The notes under the pieces: generated by a model
Databases searched by the model: none
The model's input: the letters and a program-made list of their open reading frames with translations, nothing else
Told to the model about the DNA's origin: nothing
Origin: an uncultured Pelagibacteraceae bacterium
GTDB taxonomy: Bacteria; Pseudomonadota; Alphaproteobacteria; Pelagibacterales; Pelagibacteraceae
Length of the DNA stretch: 39,988 nucleotides
Direction: 5' to 3'
NCBI GenBank assembly: GCA_902514665.1
Contig: CABXRS010000010.1
Span: forward strand, 1 to 39,988
Made by a program: the position numbers and the translations under genes
Shown here: in pieces, positions 1 to 11,377 of the stretch
How the letters are laid out: every line of letters starts with the position of its first letter
How positions within the stretch are numbered: position 1 is the first letter of the stretch

Positions 1-1
1 A

Positions 2-1132
2 ATAAATTCTAAAGACGGTTCTGTAGTGGAAGTGGGAGCTTTACTGGGTTCTGTTTCTGAAAAAGGCAAAGGTACCAAACCCACTAGTACAAATAATGAG
101 GAGGTTAAAAAACAAGAGATCATACCTAGTGAAAATAACGTCATTAAATTAGACCCGATTAAAAAAGAGCCTAAAGTTTTTGAGGAGACTTTGAAAGTAG
201 AGGAGCAAGGTGAAAAACCTTTGGTATTATCTGATGAAGTTGTCGATCCAGCACCAATAATAAACAATACTCAGAGCCAAACACTGTCACCAGCTGTTCG
301 TAAAATTGTTGCTGAAAACAAAATAGACCTAGCTACTGTTCAAGGTTCTGGAAAAGATGGGCGAGTTCTTAAAGGTGACTTGATAAGTATGATGGGAGCA
401 AATCCAAAACCTTCAGAGAGAAAAATTCAATATGGTCAAGAAGAAAGAATCAAGATGACCAGACTTAGACAAACTATTGCCAAAAGATTAAAGCAAGCTC
501 AAGAAAATGCAGCCTTACTAACAACATTCAACGAAGTCGACATGACGAATATTATGCAAATGAGAAAAGAAAATCAGGAAGATTTTCAATCTAGATATAA
601 TATTAAACTTGGCTTTATGTCATTTTTTGTAAAAGCATGTGTTGTTGCTTTAAAGAATTTTCCAGCAGTAAATGCAGAAATTGAAGAGGATGAAATAGTT
701 TACAAAAATTATTATAATATTAGCTTTGCAGTTGGAACTGACAAAGGTTTAGTAGTACCAGTTTTAAGAAATGCAGATGCGTTATCTTTTGCAGATATTG
801 AAAAAAATATCAAAGAAATTTCTGAAAAAGCAAAAGATGGAAAATTGGCAATTGAGGATCTTCAAGGAGGAACATTCACAATAAGCAATGGTGGAGTTTA
901 TGGGTCTATGCTTTCAACGCCTATATTAAACCTTCCACAATCTGGGGTGCTAGGAATGCATAATATTGTTGAAAGACCTGCCGTTGTTGATGGAGAAATT
1001 AAAATAAGACCAATAATGTATTTAGCATTGTCGTATGATCATAGAATTATTGATGGTAAAGAGTCAGTGTCATTTCTTAAAATGATAAAGGAAAATTTAG
1101 AGGAGCCGAGAAGGTTGTTTTTGGATATATAG
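2..1132 (+). CDS. sucB: 2-oxoglutarate dehydrogenase E2, dihydrolipoamide succinyltransferase (5' truncated)
   Basis: E2 core of the 2-oxoglutarate dehydrogenase complex; it passes the succinyl group from lipoate to CoA in the TCA cycle. The reading frame is open to the window edge and begins in the C-terminal part of a lipoyl domain ([20 protein letters not shown]), so the lipoyl-lysine part lies outside. A charged linker follows, then a peripheral-subunit-binding domain ([15 protein letters not shown]... [10 protein letters not shown]), then the catalytic acyltransferase domain ending in the active-site motif SYDHRIIDG. The C-terminal [10 protein letters not shown] and the [16 protein letters not shown] segment resemble SucB more than pyruvate dehydrogenase E2. 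A GTG at 26 is internal to the lipoyl domain and is not a start. The stop abuts the lpd start directly, as expected for a sucAB-lpd operon. Confidence 0.93.
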   Translation: MNSKDGSVVEVGALLGSVSEKGKGTKPTSTNNEEVKKQEIIPSENNVIKLDPIKKEPKVFEETLKVEEQGEKPLVLSDEVVDPAPIINNTQSQTLSPAVRKIVAENKIDLATVQGSGKDGRVLKGDLISMMGANPKPSERKIQYGQEERIKMTRLRQTIAKRLKQAQENAALLTTFNEVDMTNIMQMRKENQEDFQSRYNIKLGFMSFFVKACVVALKNFPAVNAEIEEDEIVYKNYYNISFAVGTDKGLVVPVLRNADALSFADIEKNIKEISEKAKDGKLAIEDLQGGTFTISNGGVYGSMLSTPILNLPQSGVLGMHNIVERPAVVDGEIKIRPIMYLALSYDHRIIDGKESVSFLKMIKENLEEPRRLFLDI

Positions 1133-2533
1133 ATGTCAGAAAAATTTCAAGCAGTAGTAATTGGTGGTGGACCTGGTGGATATGTTTGTGCGATTAGACT
1201 TTCTCAATTAGGATTGAAAACAGCATGTATAGAATCTAGAGGCTCTTTAGGAGGCACCTGCTTAAATGTTGGCTGTATACCATCAAAGAGTTTGTTAAAT
1301 TTATCTGAGGAATTTCATAAAGTTAAGGGATTGGCTAACAAAGGAATAGAAGTAGGAGATGTTAAGCTAAACCTCGATAAAATGATGAAAAGTAAAGATA
1401 AAGCTGTAACTGTTCTTACAAAAGGGGTTGAATTTTTATTTAAGAAAAACAAAGTAACTTATTTCAAAGGTTATGGTAGTTTCAAATCTCAAAACGAAAT
1501 TTCAATTAAAGATAATGAAAATAAAGAGACTATTATACAATCTGAAAAAACTATAATAGCAACAGGATCTGTAGCTACTTCATTGCCAGGAATAGAAATT
1601 GATGAGCAAAAAATAGTTTCTTCGACTGGTGCATTAAAGCTTGAAAAAGTTCCAAATAAAATGGTTGTTGTGGGCGGCGGTTATATTGGATTAGAAATGG
1701 GATCGGTTTGGTCAAGACTGGGTTCTGAAGTACAGGTGGTAGAGTTTTTAGATCACATCACACCAGGTATGGATAAAGAAATATCCTCAGAATTTATGAA
1801 AATTCTGAAGAAACAAGGCATAAAGTTTAATATGCAAAATAAAGTTGAAAAAATTAAAAAAAATAAATCTGGAGTAACAGTATCCACTGTAGATAAAGAA
1901 GGAAATAAAAATGATTTAGATTGTGATGTAGTTTTAATTTCTGTTGGTAGGAAGGCAAATACTGAGGGCTTAAATTTAGAAACTGTTGGAGTTGAACTGG
2001 ACGATAGAAAAAGAATTAAAACTGATAAATCATTTAAAACAAATTTAGAGAATATATATGCAATTGGTGATGTAATATCAGGACCCATGCTTGCTCATAA
2101 AGCTGAAGATGAAGGTATTGCTGTTGCTGAAAACATTGCAGGACAATCAGGGCATGTCAATTATGATACTATTCCAGGTGTTGTATATACCACACCAGAA
2201 GTTGCAGCGATTGGTAAAACTGAGGAACAATTAAAAGATTCTAAAATGAAATATAAAGTTGGAAAATTTTCATTTATGGCTAATTCAAGAGCTAAAGCTA
2301 TTGATGATGCAGAAGGATTTGTGAAGATTTTAGCTGATGAAAAAACAGATAAAGTGTTGGGTGCTCATATAATAGGCCCTCATGCTGGTGAGTTAATTGC
2401 TGAAATTGGCGTTGCTATGGAATTTGGAGCTAGTTCAGAGGATATAGCACGTACATGTCATGCTCACCCAACTTTTTCAGAGGCGGTAAAAGAGGCAGCT
2501 TTATCAGTTGATAAAAGAGCAATACACTCTTAA
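1133..2533 (+). CDS. lpd: Dihydrolipoamide dehydrogenase (E3)
   Basis: Flavoprotein that reoxidises dihydrolipoamide with NAD+, the E3 of 2-oxoacid dehydrogenase complexes. At 466 aa it has the usual length. Visible: N-terminal FAD-binding GGGPGG near residue 11, the redox disulfide motif GGTCLNVGC (Cys43/Cys48), an NAD-binding GGGYIGLEMGS, the second FAD motif YAIGDV, and the C-terminal catalytic HAHPTFSE with His445 and Glu450. The ATG follows the sucB stop with no gap, so translation is probably coupled. This E3 may also serve pyruvate dehydrogenase or the glycine cleavage system; the sequence cannot tell. Confidence 0.96.
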   Translation: MSEKFQAVVIGGGPGGYVCAIRLSQLGLKTACIESRGSLGGTCLNVGCIPSKSLLNLSEEFHKVKGLANKGIEVGDVKLNLDKMMKSKDKAVTVLTKGVEFLFKKNKVTYFKGYGSFKSQNEISIKDNENKETIIQSEKTIIATGSVATSLPGIEIDEQKIVSSTGALKLEKVPNKMVVVGGGYIGLEMGSVWSRLGSEVQVVEFLDHITPGMDKEISSEFMKILKKQGIKFNMQNKVEKIKKNKSGVTVSTVDKEGNKNDLDCDVVLISVGRKANTEGLNLETVGVELDDRKRIKTDKSFKTNLENIYAIGDVISGPMLAHKAEDEGIAVAENIAGQSGHVNYDTIPGVVYTTPEVAAIGKTEEQLKDSKMKYKVGKFSFMANSRAKAIDDAEGFVKILADEKTDKVLGAHIIGPHAGELIAEIGVAMEFGASSEDIARTCHAHPTFSEAVKEAALSVDKRAIHS

Positions 2534-2554
2534 TTTCTTTTCATATTATAAAAT

Positions 2555-4510
2555 ATGAAATATCCGATTCTGTTACCAAATATATTTAATTATCCATTCA
2601 CATATGAAAGTAATTTAGATTTAAAAATTGGTGAATATGTATCAGTACCCTTTGGTAAAAATAAACTTACTGGAGTGGTATGGGATAAATTAGAAGAAAA
2701 TGAACAAAAAAAATTTAAATTAAAAAAAGTTTTTAAGAAATTAAAAGTTAAACCACTAAAAAAAACAACTATAAACTTTTTAAATTGGTTTTCAGAATAC
2801 AATATTATTCCAAAGGGCATGGCTTTAAAATTGATGCTATTGAGCAACAATGCAATTGAAGATAATATAAAAAATAATTTTCAAGTCTTTGAAAGCAATA
2901 TAAAAAATAATTCAATAAAACTCTCTGAGGACCAAAAGAAATCTCTAAAGGAAATGGTCATTTTAAACAATAAATTTAGAGTACACGTATTACAAGGTAC
3001 AACTGGCTCTGGAAAAACTTTTGTTTATTTTGAGGCAGTAAAATCAATAATAAAGAAAGGATTTCAAGGCTTAATATTATTACCAGAGATAGGACTAACG
3101 GGCCAATTTGAGCAAAAATTTGTTGAATATTTTGGTTTTAATCCTGCTGTCTGGCATTCGGGAATATCAAAAAAAAAAAAAGAAATAATATGGAATGGAA
3201 TTTCTAATGGAAAAATTCAAGTTATAATTGGAGCAAGATCGTCTTTATTTTTACCATTTAAAAAACTTGGAATAATTATTGTTGATGAAGAACACGATCA
3301 ATCATTTAAGCAAGATGAGGGGACAACTTACAACGCAAGAGATATGGCAATAGCCAGAGCATCATTTGAAAATATTCCAATAAATCTTATAACTTCAGTT
3401 CCATCTGTTGAAACATATGAAAATATAAAAAAAGGAAAATATGGTTTATCTAGATTAAACCAGAGATATCAAAATGCTTCTCTCCCTAATTATGAAATTA
3501 TAAATTTAAATAATTCTAAGTTGGAAAAACAATCATGGTTATCAAATGAAATTATTAAAAAGGTAAATTCCCATTTAGAAAAAAAGGATCAAGTTTTATT
3601 TTTTTTAAACAGACGTGGGTTTTCACCACATGTATTGTGCAATAAATGTTATACAAGTTTTTCATGCCCAAACTGTAGTATCAATTTAGTTTATCATAAA
3701 AATAAAGGTAATTTGCTTTGTCATTACTGTGGATATAAATCTCATTTAAAAAGAGACTGTTCAAAAGAGGGAAATTGTGAATTTATTTTTAGTGGTCCTG
3801 GTGTTGAAAGAATATCAGATGAAGTAAAAAGAAAATTTCCAGATAAGAAAATTGAAATCTTTTCAAGTGATACAATGAATAAAAAAGACTCAATGGATAA
3901 GTTGGATAAAATTATTAAAAATGAAACTAATATTTTAGTCGGAACTCAATTAATTTCAAAAGGATTTCATTTTCCAAGTTTAAATTGTATTGTAGTTGTC
4001 GACATCGATCTTGCATCTCAAGGACACGATTTGAGAGGAGCTGAAAAGAATTTACAACTTTATCACCAACTTTCAGGAAGAGCCGGAAGAACTGGAAAAC
4101 CAGCTATGGTTTATTTTCAAACTTACAATCATGATACAAAAGTGATTGATGATATTACTAATAAAAATCCTGATATTTTTTTAGAAAGAGAATTAAAGAT
4201 TAGAAAAAAAAATAAACTTCCACCTTTTCAAAGATTTATCTCACTAATTCTTACTGGTGAAAATGAGCATAAATTAGAAACAGAGGCTTTAGGATTTAAA
4301 AATTTTATAGAAACTAAAATTGAAGGAAAAGTATTGGGCCCGGTAAATGCACCCATTTTTAGATTGAAGAGAAAATTTAGAATTAGATTGTTAATAAGAG
4401 GAATTAAATCAATGAAAGTACAAAACTCAATCGCAAAAATTATACCAAATTATAAGTTTGCGTCTGGAATAAAACTTTCAGTTGATGTTGACCCCATAAA
4501 CTTCAATTAA
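2555..4510 (+). CDS. priA: Primosomal replication restart helicase PriA
   Basis: Superfamily 2 DNA helicase that recognises abandoned replication forks and reloads the replisome. Walker A GTTGSGKT is near residues 148-155, with the DEEH box (VDEEHDQSFKQ) and the C-terminal helicase motif HQLSGRAGRTGK. A cysteine-rich zinc module sits at about residues 362-408 with pairs CNKC, CPNC and CHYC, then an unusual CSKEGNC (C-x5-C instead of the usual C-x2-C). At 651 aa it is shorter than E. coli PriA (732), mostly in the N-terminal region. A run of 13 A lies at 3169-3181 and encodes lysines in frame. It is 21 bp after lpd and probably cotranscribed. Confidence 0.93.
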   Translation: MKYPILLPNIFNYPFTYESNLDLKIGEYVSVPFGKNKLTGVVWDKLEENEQKKFKLKKVFKKLKVKPLKKTTINFLNWFSEYNIIPKGMALKLMLLSNNAIEDNIKNNFQVFESNIKNNSIKLSEDQKKSLKEMVILNNKFRVHVLQGTTGSGKTFVYFEAVKSIIKKGFQGLILLPEIGLTGQFEQKFVEYFGFNPAVWHSGISKKKKEIIWNGISNGKIQVIIGARSSLFLPFKKLGIIIVDEEHDQSFKQDEGTTYNARDMAIARASFENIPINLITSVPSVETYENIKKGKYGLSRLNQRYQNASLPNYEIINLNNSKLEKQSWLSNEIIKKVNSHLEKKDQVLFFLNRRGFSPHVLCNKCYTSFSCPNCSINLVYHKNKGNLLCHYCGYKSHLKRDCSKEGNCEFIFSGPGVERISDEVKRKFPDKKIEIFSSDTMNKKDSMDKLDKIIKNETNILVGTQLISKGFHFPSLNCIVVVDIDLASQGHDLRGAEKNLQLYHQLSGRAGRTGKPAMVYFQTYNHDTKVIDDITNKNPDIFLERELKIRKKNKLPPFQRFISLILTGENEHKLETEALGFKNFIETKIEGKVLGPVNAPIFRLKRKFRIRLLIRGIKSMKVQNSIAKIIPNYKFASGIKLSVDVDPINFN

Positions 4511-4569
4511 TGAGTAAAAAAATGCCTTTTTAACAAATCGGTTACTTGAAGACATAAAGGTCATATGTT

Positions 4570-4590
4570 AATTAAAACCTGATTTTAATT
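4570..4590 (+). repeat. Inverted repeat in the priA-atpH gap
   Basis: AATTAAAA and TTTTAATT are perfect 8-bp arms around CCTGA. The element lies in the 108-bp gap before the ATP synthase genes, about 28 bp upstream of the atpH start. No clean T-tract follows, so it does not look like an intrinsic terminator for priA; it could be a 5'-leader hairpin or an operator. The arms are pure A/T, so chance occurrence is a real possibility. No convincing -35/-10 pair was found in this gap. Confidence 0.3.
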
Positions 4591-4607
4591 TAATCTTCAA
4601 CATTATA

Positions 4608-4612
4608 GAGGA
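4608..4612 (+). promoter_or_regulatory. Shine-Dalgarno for atpH, fixes a TTG start
   Basis: GAGGA lies 6 nt before the TTG at 4619. It is one of the few clear ribosome binding sites in the window and supports the non-ATG start of atpH. Confidence 0.6.
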
Positions 4613-4618
4613 ACAAAG

Positions 4619-5176
4619 TTGAGCAAAGACACGGGATTTTCAATAACTTCAGCCGAAAGATATTCGCTTGCACTTTATGAGCTATCCAACGAAAGCAATC
4701 TTTTGACTCAAATGGAGGAACAGTGTTCATCTGTCTTAGAATTGATAAATACAAGTGATGACTTTAAAAATTTAATTAAAGATCCAACAACAAAACAGGA
4801 TGATTTATTAAAGATCACAAATTCAATTTCAGAAAATTATAAATTTGATACTTTATTTAAAAATTTTTTAAACTTTTTAGTTCAAAAAAGAAGGTTCTTT
4901 TTTTTAGAGAGAATACTTAAAAGTTTTATTGAGATATGTTCAAAAAAAAGAGGTGAACTTAAGGCAGAATTAAAATCAGCAAAAGAATTGTCTAATGATG
5001 AAATAACCAAAATTACAGAGGAGCTCACCAAAAATTTTAGCTCAAAAATAAAATTAAACTACAAATATGATAAAAGTTTAATAGGAGGTTTGGTACTTCA
5101 GGTTGGAAGTACTATGGTTGACACCTCAATTAAAAATAAATTACAACAAATTGAAAACAGAATGATAGAGGCATAA
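4619..5176 (+). CDS. atpH: ATP synthase F1 subunit delta
   Basis: Peripheral-stalk subunit that links the F1 head to the F0 b subunits. The 185-aa protein has the OSCP/delta fold signature: N-terminal helical bundle (AERYSLALYELSNE) and the C-terminal region with SLIGGLVLQVGSTMVDTSIKNKL. It starts with TTG, chosen because a GAGGA ribosome binding site sits 6 nt upstream and because the translated N-terminus (SKDTGFSITSAERYS) matches the family. It is the first gene of atpHAGDC; no F0 genes (atpB, atpE, atpF) are nearby, as is usual in alphaproteobacteria, where F0 and F1 operons are split. The stop abuts the atpA ATG. Confidence 0.93.
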   Translation: MSKDTGFSITSAERYSLALYELSNESNLLTQMEEQCSSVLELINTSDDFKNLIKDPTTKQDDLLKITNSISENYKFDTLFKNFLNFLVQKRRFFFLERILKSFIEICSKKRGELKAELKSAKELSNDEITKITEELTKNFSSKIKLNYKYDKSLIGGLVLQVGSTMVDTSIKNKLQQIENRMIEA

Positions 5177-6712
5177 ATGGAAATCAATCCTTCAGAAGTT
5201 ACAAAAATATTAAAAGAACAAATTAAAAATTTTGGTGAAAAGACCGAGGTTACTGAAGTCGGTCAAGTATTATCTGTTGGAGACGGTATTGCTAGAATTT
5301 ATGGCTTGGATAATGTTCAGGCCGGTGAGATGGTTGAGTTTGCTGATGGTTCAAAAGGTATGGCTCTTAACTTGGAAAGTGAAAATGTTGGTGTTGTAAT
5401 TTTTGGTGACGACAGAAATATTAAAGAAGGTGATGTTGTTAAAAGAACAGGAAATATTGTTGATACACCGGTAGGAAAAGAACTTTTAGGTCGAGTGGTT
5501 GATGGTCTTGGAAATCCAATTGATGGAAAAGGAGCGCTTGATAAAAGTGTTAAAAAAACAAGGGTAGAAGTTAAAGCCCCTGGTATTATCCCGAGACAAT
5601 CAGTTAGTGAACCAATGCAAACTGGCTTAAAATCAATTGATAGTTTAGTGCCAATAGGAAGAGGTCAAAGAGAATTAATTATTGGAGATAGACAGACAGG
5701 TAAAACTGCTGTTGCTGTCGATGCAATTATAAATCAGAAAAAAATTAATGAGTCAGGTGATGAGAAACAAAAATTATACTGTATCTATGTTGCAGTAGGT
5801 CAAAAAAGATCAACAGTGAGACAAATTCAAAAAACTTTAGAAGAAGCTGGAGCAATGGAATACACAACTATTGTTGCTGCTACAGCATCAGACTCAGCGC
5901 CACTACAATTTTTAGCTCCTTATACAGGTTGTGCGATGGGTGAGTATTTTAGGGATAATGGAATGCACGCGTTAATTATTTACGATGATCTATCGAAACA
6001 AGCTGTTGCATATAGACAAATGTCTCTTCTTTTAAGAAGACCTCCAGGAAGGGAAGCTTACCCAGGAGATGTATTTTATCTGCACAGTAGATTATTAGAA
6101 AGAGCTGCAAAACTTAGTGATGAACATGGTGGAGGATCATTAACTGCACTGCCAATAATTGAAACACAAGGAGGTGATGTTTCTGCATTTATTCCAACAA
6201 ATGTGATTTCAATTACAGATGGCCAAATATTTTTAGAAACAGAGCTTTTTAACCAAGGTATTAGACCAGCAATTAACGTTGGATTGTCTGTATCGAGGGT
6301 TGGATCTTCAGCTCAAACAAAAGCTATGAAAAAAGTATCAGGCTCCATGAAACTTGAGTTAGCTCAGTACAGAGAAATGGCTGCTTTTGCTCAGTTTGGA
6401 TCAGATTTAGATGCTTCTACACAACAGCTACTTAATAGAGGTTCTAAATTGACAGAACTTTTAAAGCAAAAACAATATTCACCACTGACAGTAGCAGAGC
6501 AAGTAGTATCTGTTTTTTGTGGAGTTAAAGGTTATTTGGATGACATAGATTTAAAAGATATTGCAGAGTTCGAAACAAAAATAATTGATAAATGCAAATC
6601 TGATAATCCTGAAATAATTGACTCTATCCAAAGTTCTGGAAAACTTGAAGAAGACAAAGAAAAATTATTAATAGAAGTAATTACTCAACTTAAACAAAAC
6701 CTTAAATCATAA
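5177..6712 (+). CDS. atpA: ATP synthase F1 subunit alpha
   Basis: Non-catalytic nucleotide-binding subunit of the alpha3beta3 hexamer. The 511-aa length is standard. Visible: the N-terminal beta-barrel ([21 protein letters not shown]), Walker A GDRQTGKT near residues 170-177, Walker [12 protein letters not shown], and the family signature region [17 protein letters not shown] with the arginine expected at the catalytic interface. Second gene of the F1 operon, no gap after atpH and 6 bp before atpG. Nothing is missing. Confidence 0.97.
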   Translation: MEINPSEVTKILKEQIKNFGEKTEVTEVGQVLSVGDGIARIYGLDNVQAGEMVEFADGSKGMALNLESENVGVVIFGDDRNIKEGDVVKRTGNIVDTPVGKELLGRVVDGLGNPIDGKGALDKSVKKTRVEVKAPGIIPRQSVSEPMQTGLKSIDSLVPIGRGQRELIIGDRQTGKTAVAVDAIINQKKINESGDEKQKLYCIYVAVGQKRSTVRQIQKTLEEAGAMEYTTIVAATASDSAPLQFLAPYTGCAMGEYFRDNGMHALIIYDDLSKQAVAYRQMSLLLRRPPGREAYPGDVFYLHSRLLERAAKLSDEHGGGSLTALPIIETQGGDVSAFIPTNVISITDGQIFLETELFNQGIRPAINVGLSVSRVGSSAQTKAMKKVSGSMKLELAQYREMAAFAQFGSDLDASTQQLLNRGSKLTELLKQKQYSPLTVAEQVVSVFCGVKGYLDDIDLKDIAEFETKIIDKCKSDNPEIIDSIQSSGKLEEDKEKLLIEVITQLKQNLKS

Positions 6713-6718
6713 TAATAA

Positions 6719-9014
<2,296 letters not shown>

Positions 9015-9015
<1 letters not shown>

Positions 9016-9407
9016 TGAGTGAAGAATTTAAAATTGAAATTGTAAATCCAGAAAAATCTTTTTTAGTAAAAGAGGATGTTTTGGAAGTTGTTGTTCCCGC
9101 TTATGAAGGAGAAATGGGGATATTAAAAGATCATATTTCAATTATTTCTTTTTTAAAGCCTGGCATAATTAAAATTTTATCAAAATCAGGGGATGAAAAT
9201 TATTATGTTGAAGATGGTATTATTGAATTTAAAAATAATAATCTTTCAATTCTAACCAGCTCAATATTTAATACTGCTGATATGGATAAATCCCTACAAC
9301 AAGATTTATTAAACCAAGCAGAGCAAGAGTCTACTAAAGAAGAAATAACCGATCAGTCTAAGTATTTAATTGATCAAAAAATTGAAGTTTTAAAAACGCT
9401 AAATTAA
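9015..9407 (+). CDS. atpC: ATP synthase F1 subunit epsilon
   Basis: Rotor subunit that joins gamma to the c-ring and can inhibit ATP hydrolysis. The 130-aa length is near that of the family. The N-terminal beta-sandwich is clear (KIEIVNPEKSFL... VVVPAYEGEMGILKDHISII). The C-terminal helical part is weakly conserved. Last gene of the F1 operon; it starts in the TAATG overlap with atpD. Its 3' end overlaps the 3' end of the oppositely oriented rppH by 9 bp, leaving no room for a dedicated terminator. Confidence 0.92.
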
Positions 9408-9872
9408 TTTCTGAACTTTTTTTTGCACTTCCTTGTAAACATGCAGTTTAAAATCTACCACTACGTTAGTAAGCTTATCTAGCTCTATCCATTTCCAATC
9501 TAAAAACTCTGGATGATGAGTGTTAATATCAATTTCTTTATCCTCACCTGTAAATCTCATTAAAAACCACTTTTGTTTCTGCCCTCTATATTTACCTTTC
9601 CAAATAATTCCCAAAAGACGATCTGGAAGTTCATAGGTTATCATGCCATCTAATTCTTTAATAAGCTTAACACTTTTAATGCTAGTTTCTTCCTCAAGTT
9701 CTCTATAAGCAGCTTTTAAAAAATCTTCACCAGAGTCAACTCCACCCTGAGGCATTTGCCAAAAATCTTTTGGATTATCAATTCTTTTTGCTACAAACAC
9801 TTTATTTTCTTGATTCAAAACCACAATGCCCACACCATTCCTTAGTGGCAAGCTGCTATACTTTTTATCCAT
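9399..9872 (-). CDS. rppH: RNA pyrophosphohydrolase (Nudix), RppH
   Basis: Nudix hydrolase of the RppH family, which trims the 5' triphosphate of mRNAs and so starts their decay; the older name is dinucleoside polyphosphate hydrolase. The 157-aa protein begins LPLRNGVGIVVLNQ and has the family hallmark FWQMPQGGVDSGED. The Nudix box reads GGVDSGED...AAYRELEEETSI: the catalytic REL-EE core is intact, but the Gly near the end of the box is Ser. It is last in the rplU-rppH run, 1 bp after ctpA, and its 3' end overlaps atpC. Confidence 0.9.
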   Translation of the reverse strand: MDKKYSSLPLRNGVGIVVLNQENKVFVAKRIDNPKDFWQMPQGGVDSGEDFLKAAYRELEEETSIKSVKLIKELDGMITYELPDRLLGIIWKGKYRGQKQKWFLMRFTGEDKEIDINTHHPEFLDWKWIELDKLTNVVVDFKLHVYKEVQKKVQKLI

Positions 9873-9873
9873 A

Positions 9874-11013
9874 TTATCCGTTGAGTAACTTAATAGCGTA
9901 ACTTAATTGATTATCAGTACCAGTCTTTATTTTAAAATCATCTCCTTCTTCATTGACCTCAATATCAGGTCTAACTCCTACTTCAGAAATAGATTTACCT
10001 GACGGAAGATAATATTTTGCAACAGTTAAACGTATTGCTCCTTTATTTTTGAGTGGAATAATTGATTGAACTGAACCTTTACCATAACTATTTTCTCCAA
10101 TAACTATTGCTCTTTTATGATCCTTTAGTGCACCAGCCACTATTTCAGAGGCAGAGGCTGAACCGTAATTAATCAACACCAACAATGTTTTTCCATCTGT
10201 AATATCTCCTTTTTTAGCAAACCATTTTCTATTTTCTGATTTTTTTCTACTTTTTGTAGATACTATCTCCCCATTATCTAAAAAAAAATCTGAGATTGTT
10301 ATAGCTTGAGATAATAGTCCTCCAGGATTATTTCTTAAATCTAAAATAAAAGCATTTACACTCTCATTTTTTTTTAATTTTTTAATCTGTTTTTTAATTT
10401 GATCGCTACTATTTTCATTAAATGATGTAAGTCTTATATATCCTATGTTATTTTCTAAAATTTCAGATTTTACTGATTGAATTTCTATTATTTCTCTTAC
10501 AATATTAAATGTTAGTGCTTTTTTTTCTCCTCTTCGCCTTACAGTTAATTCTATTCCAGAACCAACTGGCCCTCTCATCAAATCCACAGCTTCAGATAAG
10601 GATTTCCCTTGCACTTGAATGTTATTTATTTTTACAATGTAGTCACCAGCTTTCAGTCCTGCCTTTGAAGCAGGTGTATCATCTATCGGTGATATTACTT
10701 TAACAACACCAGCTTCCATACTTACCTCAATACCCAATCCCCCAAATTCACCACTTGTCTCTGTTTGCATCTGTTCAAGAATTTTTGGTGACATATATGA
10801 AGAATAAGGATCAAGAGATTGTAGGAGACCATTGATTGCTGAATCCATACTCTCAGACTGATTTATTTCATCTACGTATTCTTTATTTATTTTTTCTAGA
10901 ACTTCACCAAAAAGATCAATTTTTTTATAAATATCATTCTCTGCTGTATTAGCGCTGCTATTAAAAAAAAAAATAAATAAAAAAATTATTAAATATGCTT
11001 TTAATAGTTTCAT
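9874..11013 (-). CDS. ctpA: C-terminal processing peptidase, S41 family (CtpA)
   Basis: Periplasmic serine protease that trims or degrades proteins from their C-terminus. Starting at 11013 gives 379 aa with an N-terminal signal or anchor segment (MKLLKAYLIIFLFIFFFNSS), a PDZ domain (about residues 95-170, GLGIEV... ASKAGLKAGDYIVKINN), and the S41 domain. The catalytic Ser lies in GSASASE (284-290) and the Lys in YGKGSVQ (Lys312). I prefer 11013 over an upstream in-frame start at 11049 because it puts the signal peptide at the N-terminus and forms an ATGA overlap with the rsfS stop. Confidence 0.92.
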   Translation of the reverse strand: MKLLKAYLIIFLFIFFFNSSANTAENDIYKKIDLFGEVLEKINKEYVDEINQSESMDSAINGLLQSLDPYSSYMSPKILEQMQTETSGEFGGLGIEVSMEAGVVKVISPIDDTPASKAGLKAGDYIVKINNIQVQGKSLSEAVDLMRGPVGSGIELTVRRRGEKKALTFNIVREIIEIQSVKSEILENNIGYIRLTSFNENSSDQIKKQIKKLKKNESVNAFILDLRNNPGGLLSQAITISDFFLDNGEIVSTKSRKKSENRKWFAKKGDITDGKTLLVLINYGSASASEIVAGALKDHKRAIVIGENSYGKGSVQSIIPLKNKGAIRLTVAKYYLPSGKSISEVGVRPDIEVNEEGDDFKIKTGTDNQLSYAIKLLNG

Positions 11014-11360
11014 ATCATAACTTTTTCTTTTGGAATAAATTCTGACCAAATTTTTTCAATTTCATAAAATTTTCTTTTTTCAGGATGAAAAATATGAATA
11101 ATTAAATCTATACCATCAACTAATTTCCATTCACTACTTTGTTTCCCCTCAATCTTAGAGTCAGGAACTCCATTTTTCTTTAACTTTTCTAAAACTTGTT
11201 CTGATAAAGACTGTATATGTCTTGAAGAGGTACCACTGGCAATAATCATATAATCAGCCATTGAACTCTTATCTTTTAAATCAATTGTTATTATATCCTG
11301 TGCTTTATTTAGATCGAGAGTGTTGATTACAATACTTTTAAGATCTGAAGTTTTATCCAT
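11010..11360 (-). CDS. rsfS: Ribosome silencing factor RsfS (YbeB family)
   Basis: Small protein (116 aa) of the RsfS/Iojap family that binds ribosomal protein L14 and blocks subunit joining under starvation. Diagnostic segments: KAQDIITIDLKDKSSMADYMIIASGTSSRH and the EWKLVDGIDLIIHIFHPEKRKFYEIEKIW C-terminal half, read in pieces along the protein. It follows nadD by 17 bp, a widespread bacterial pairing (nadD-rsfS), and its TGA overlaps the ctpA ATG by 4 bp. Confidence 0.93.
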   Translation of the reverse strand: MDKTSDLKSIVINTLDLNKAQDIITIDLKDKSSMADYMIIASGTSSRHIQSLSEQVLEKLKKNGVPDSKIEGKQSSEWKLVDGIDLIIHIFHPEKRKFYEIEKIWSEFIPKEKVMI

Positions 11361-11377
11361 TAATTAAATTTAGACTA

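Noticed and set aside
26..1132. GTG at 26 as the start of sucB
   Set aside because: The same frame is open to the window edge and encodes the end of a lipoyl domain, so the gene continues upstream.
1753..2088. Antisense open frame of 111 codons inside lpd
   Set aside because: The opposite strand encodes a fully conserved Lpd region; the antisense product has no recognisable motif and is an expected shadow.
11014..11049. Upstream start for ctpA at 11049
   Set aside because: It would add a charged 12-residue prefix before the signal peptide and overlap rsfS by 40 bp; the ATG at 11013 gives a normal ATGA junction.
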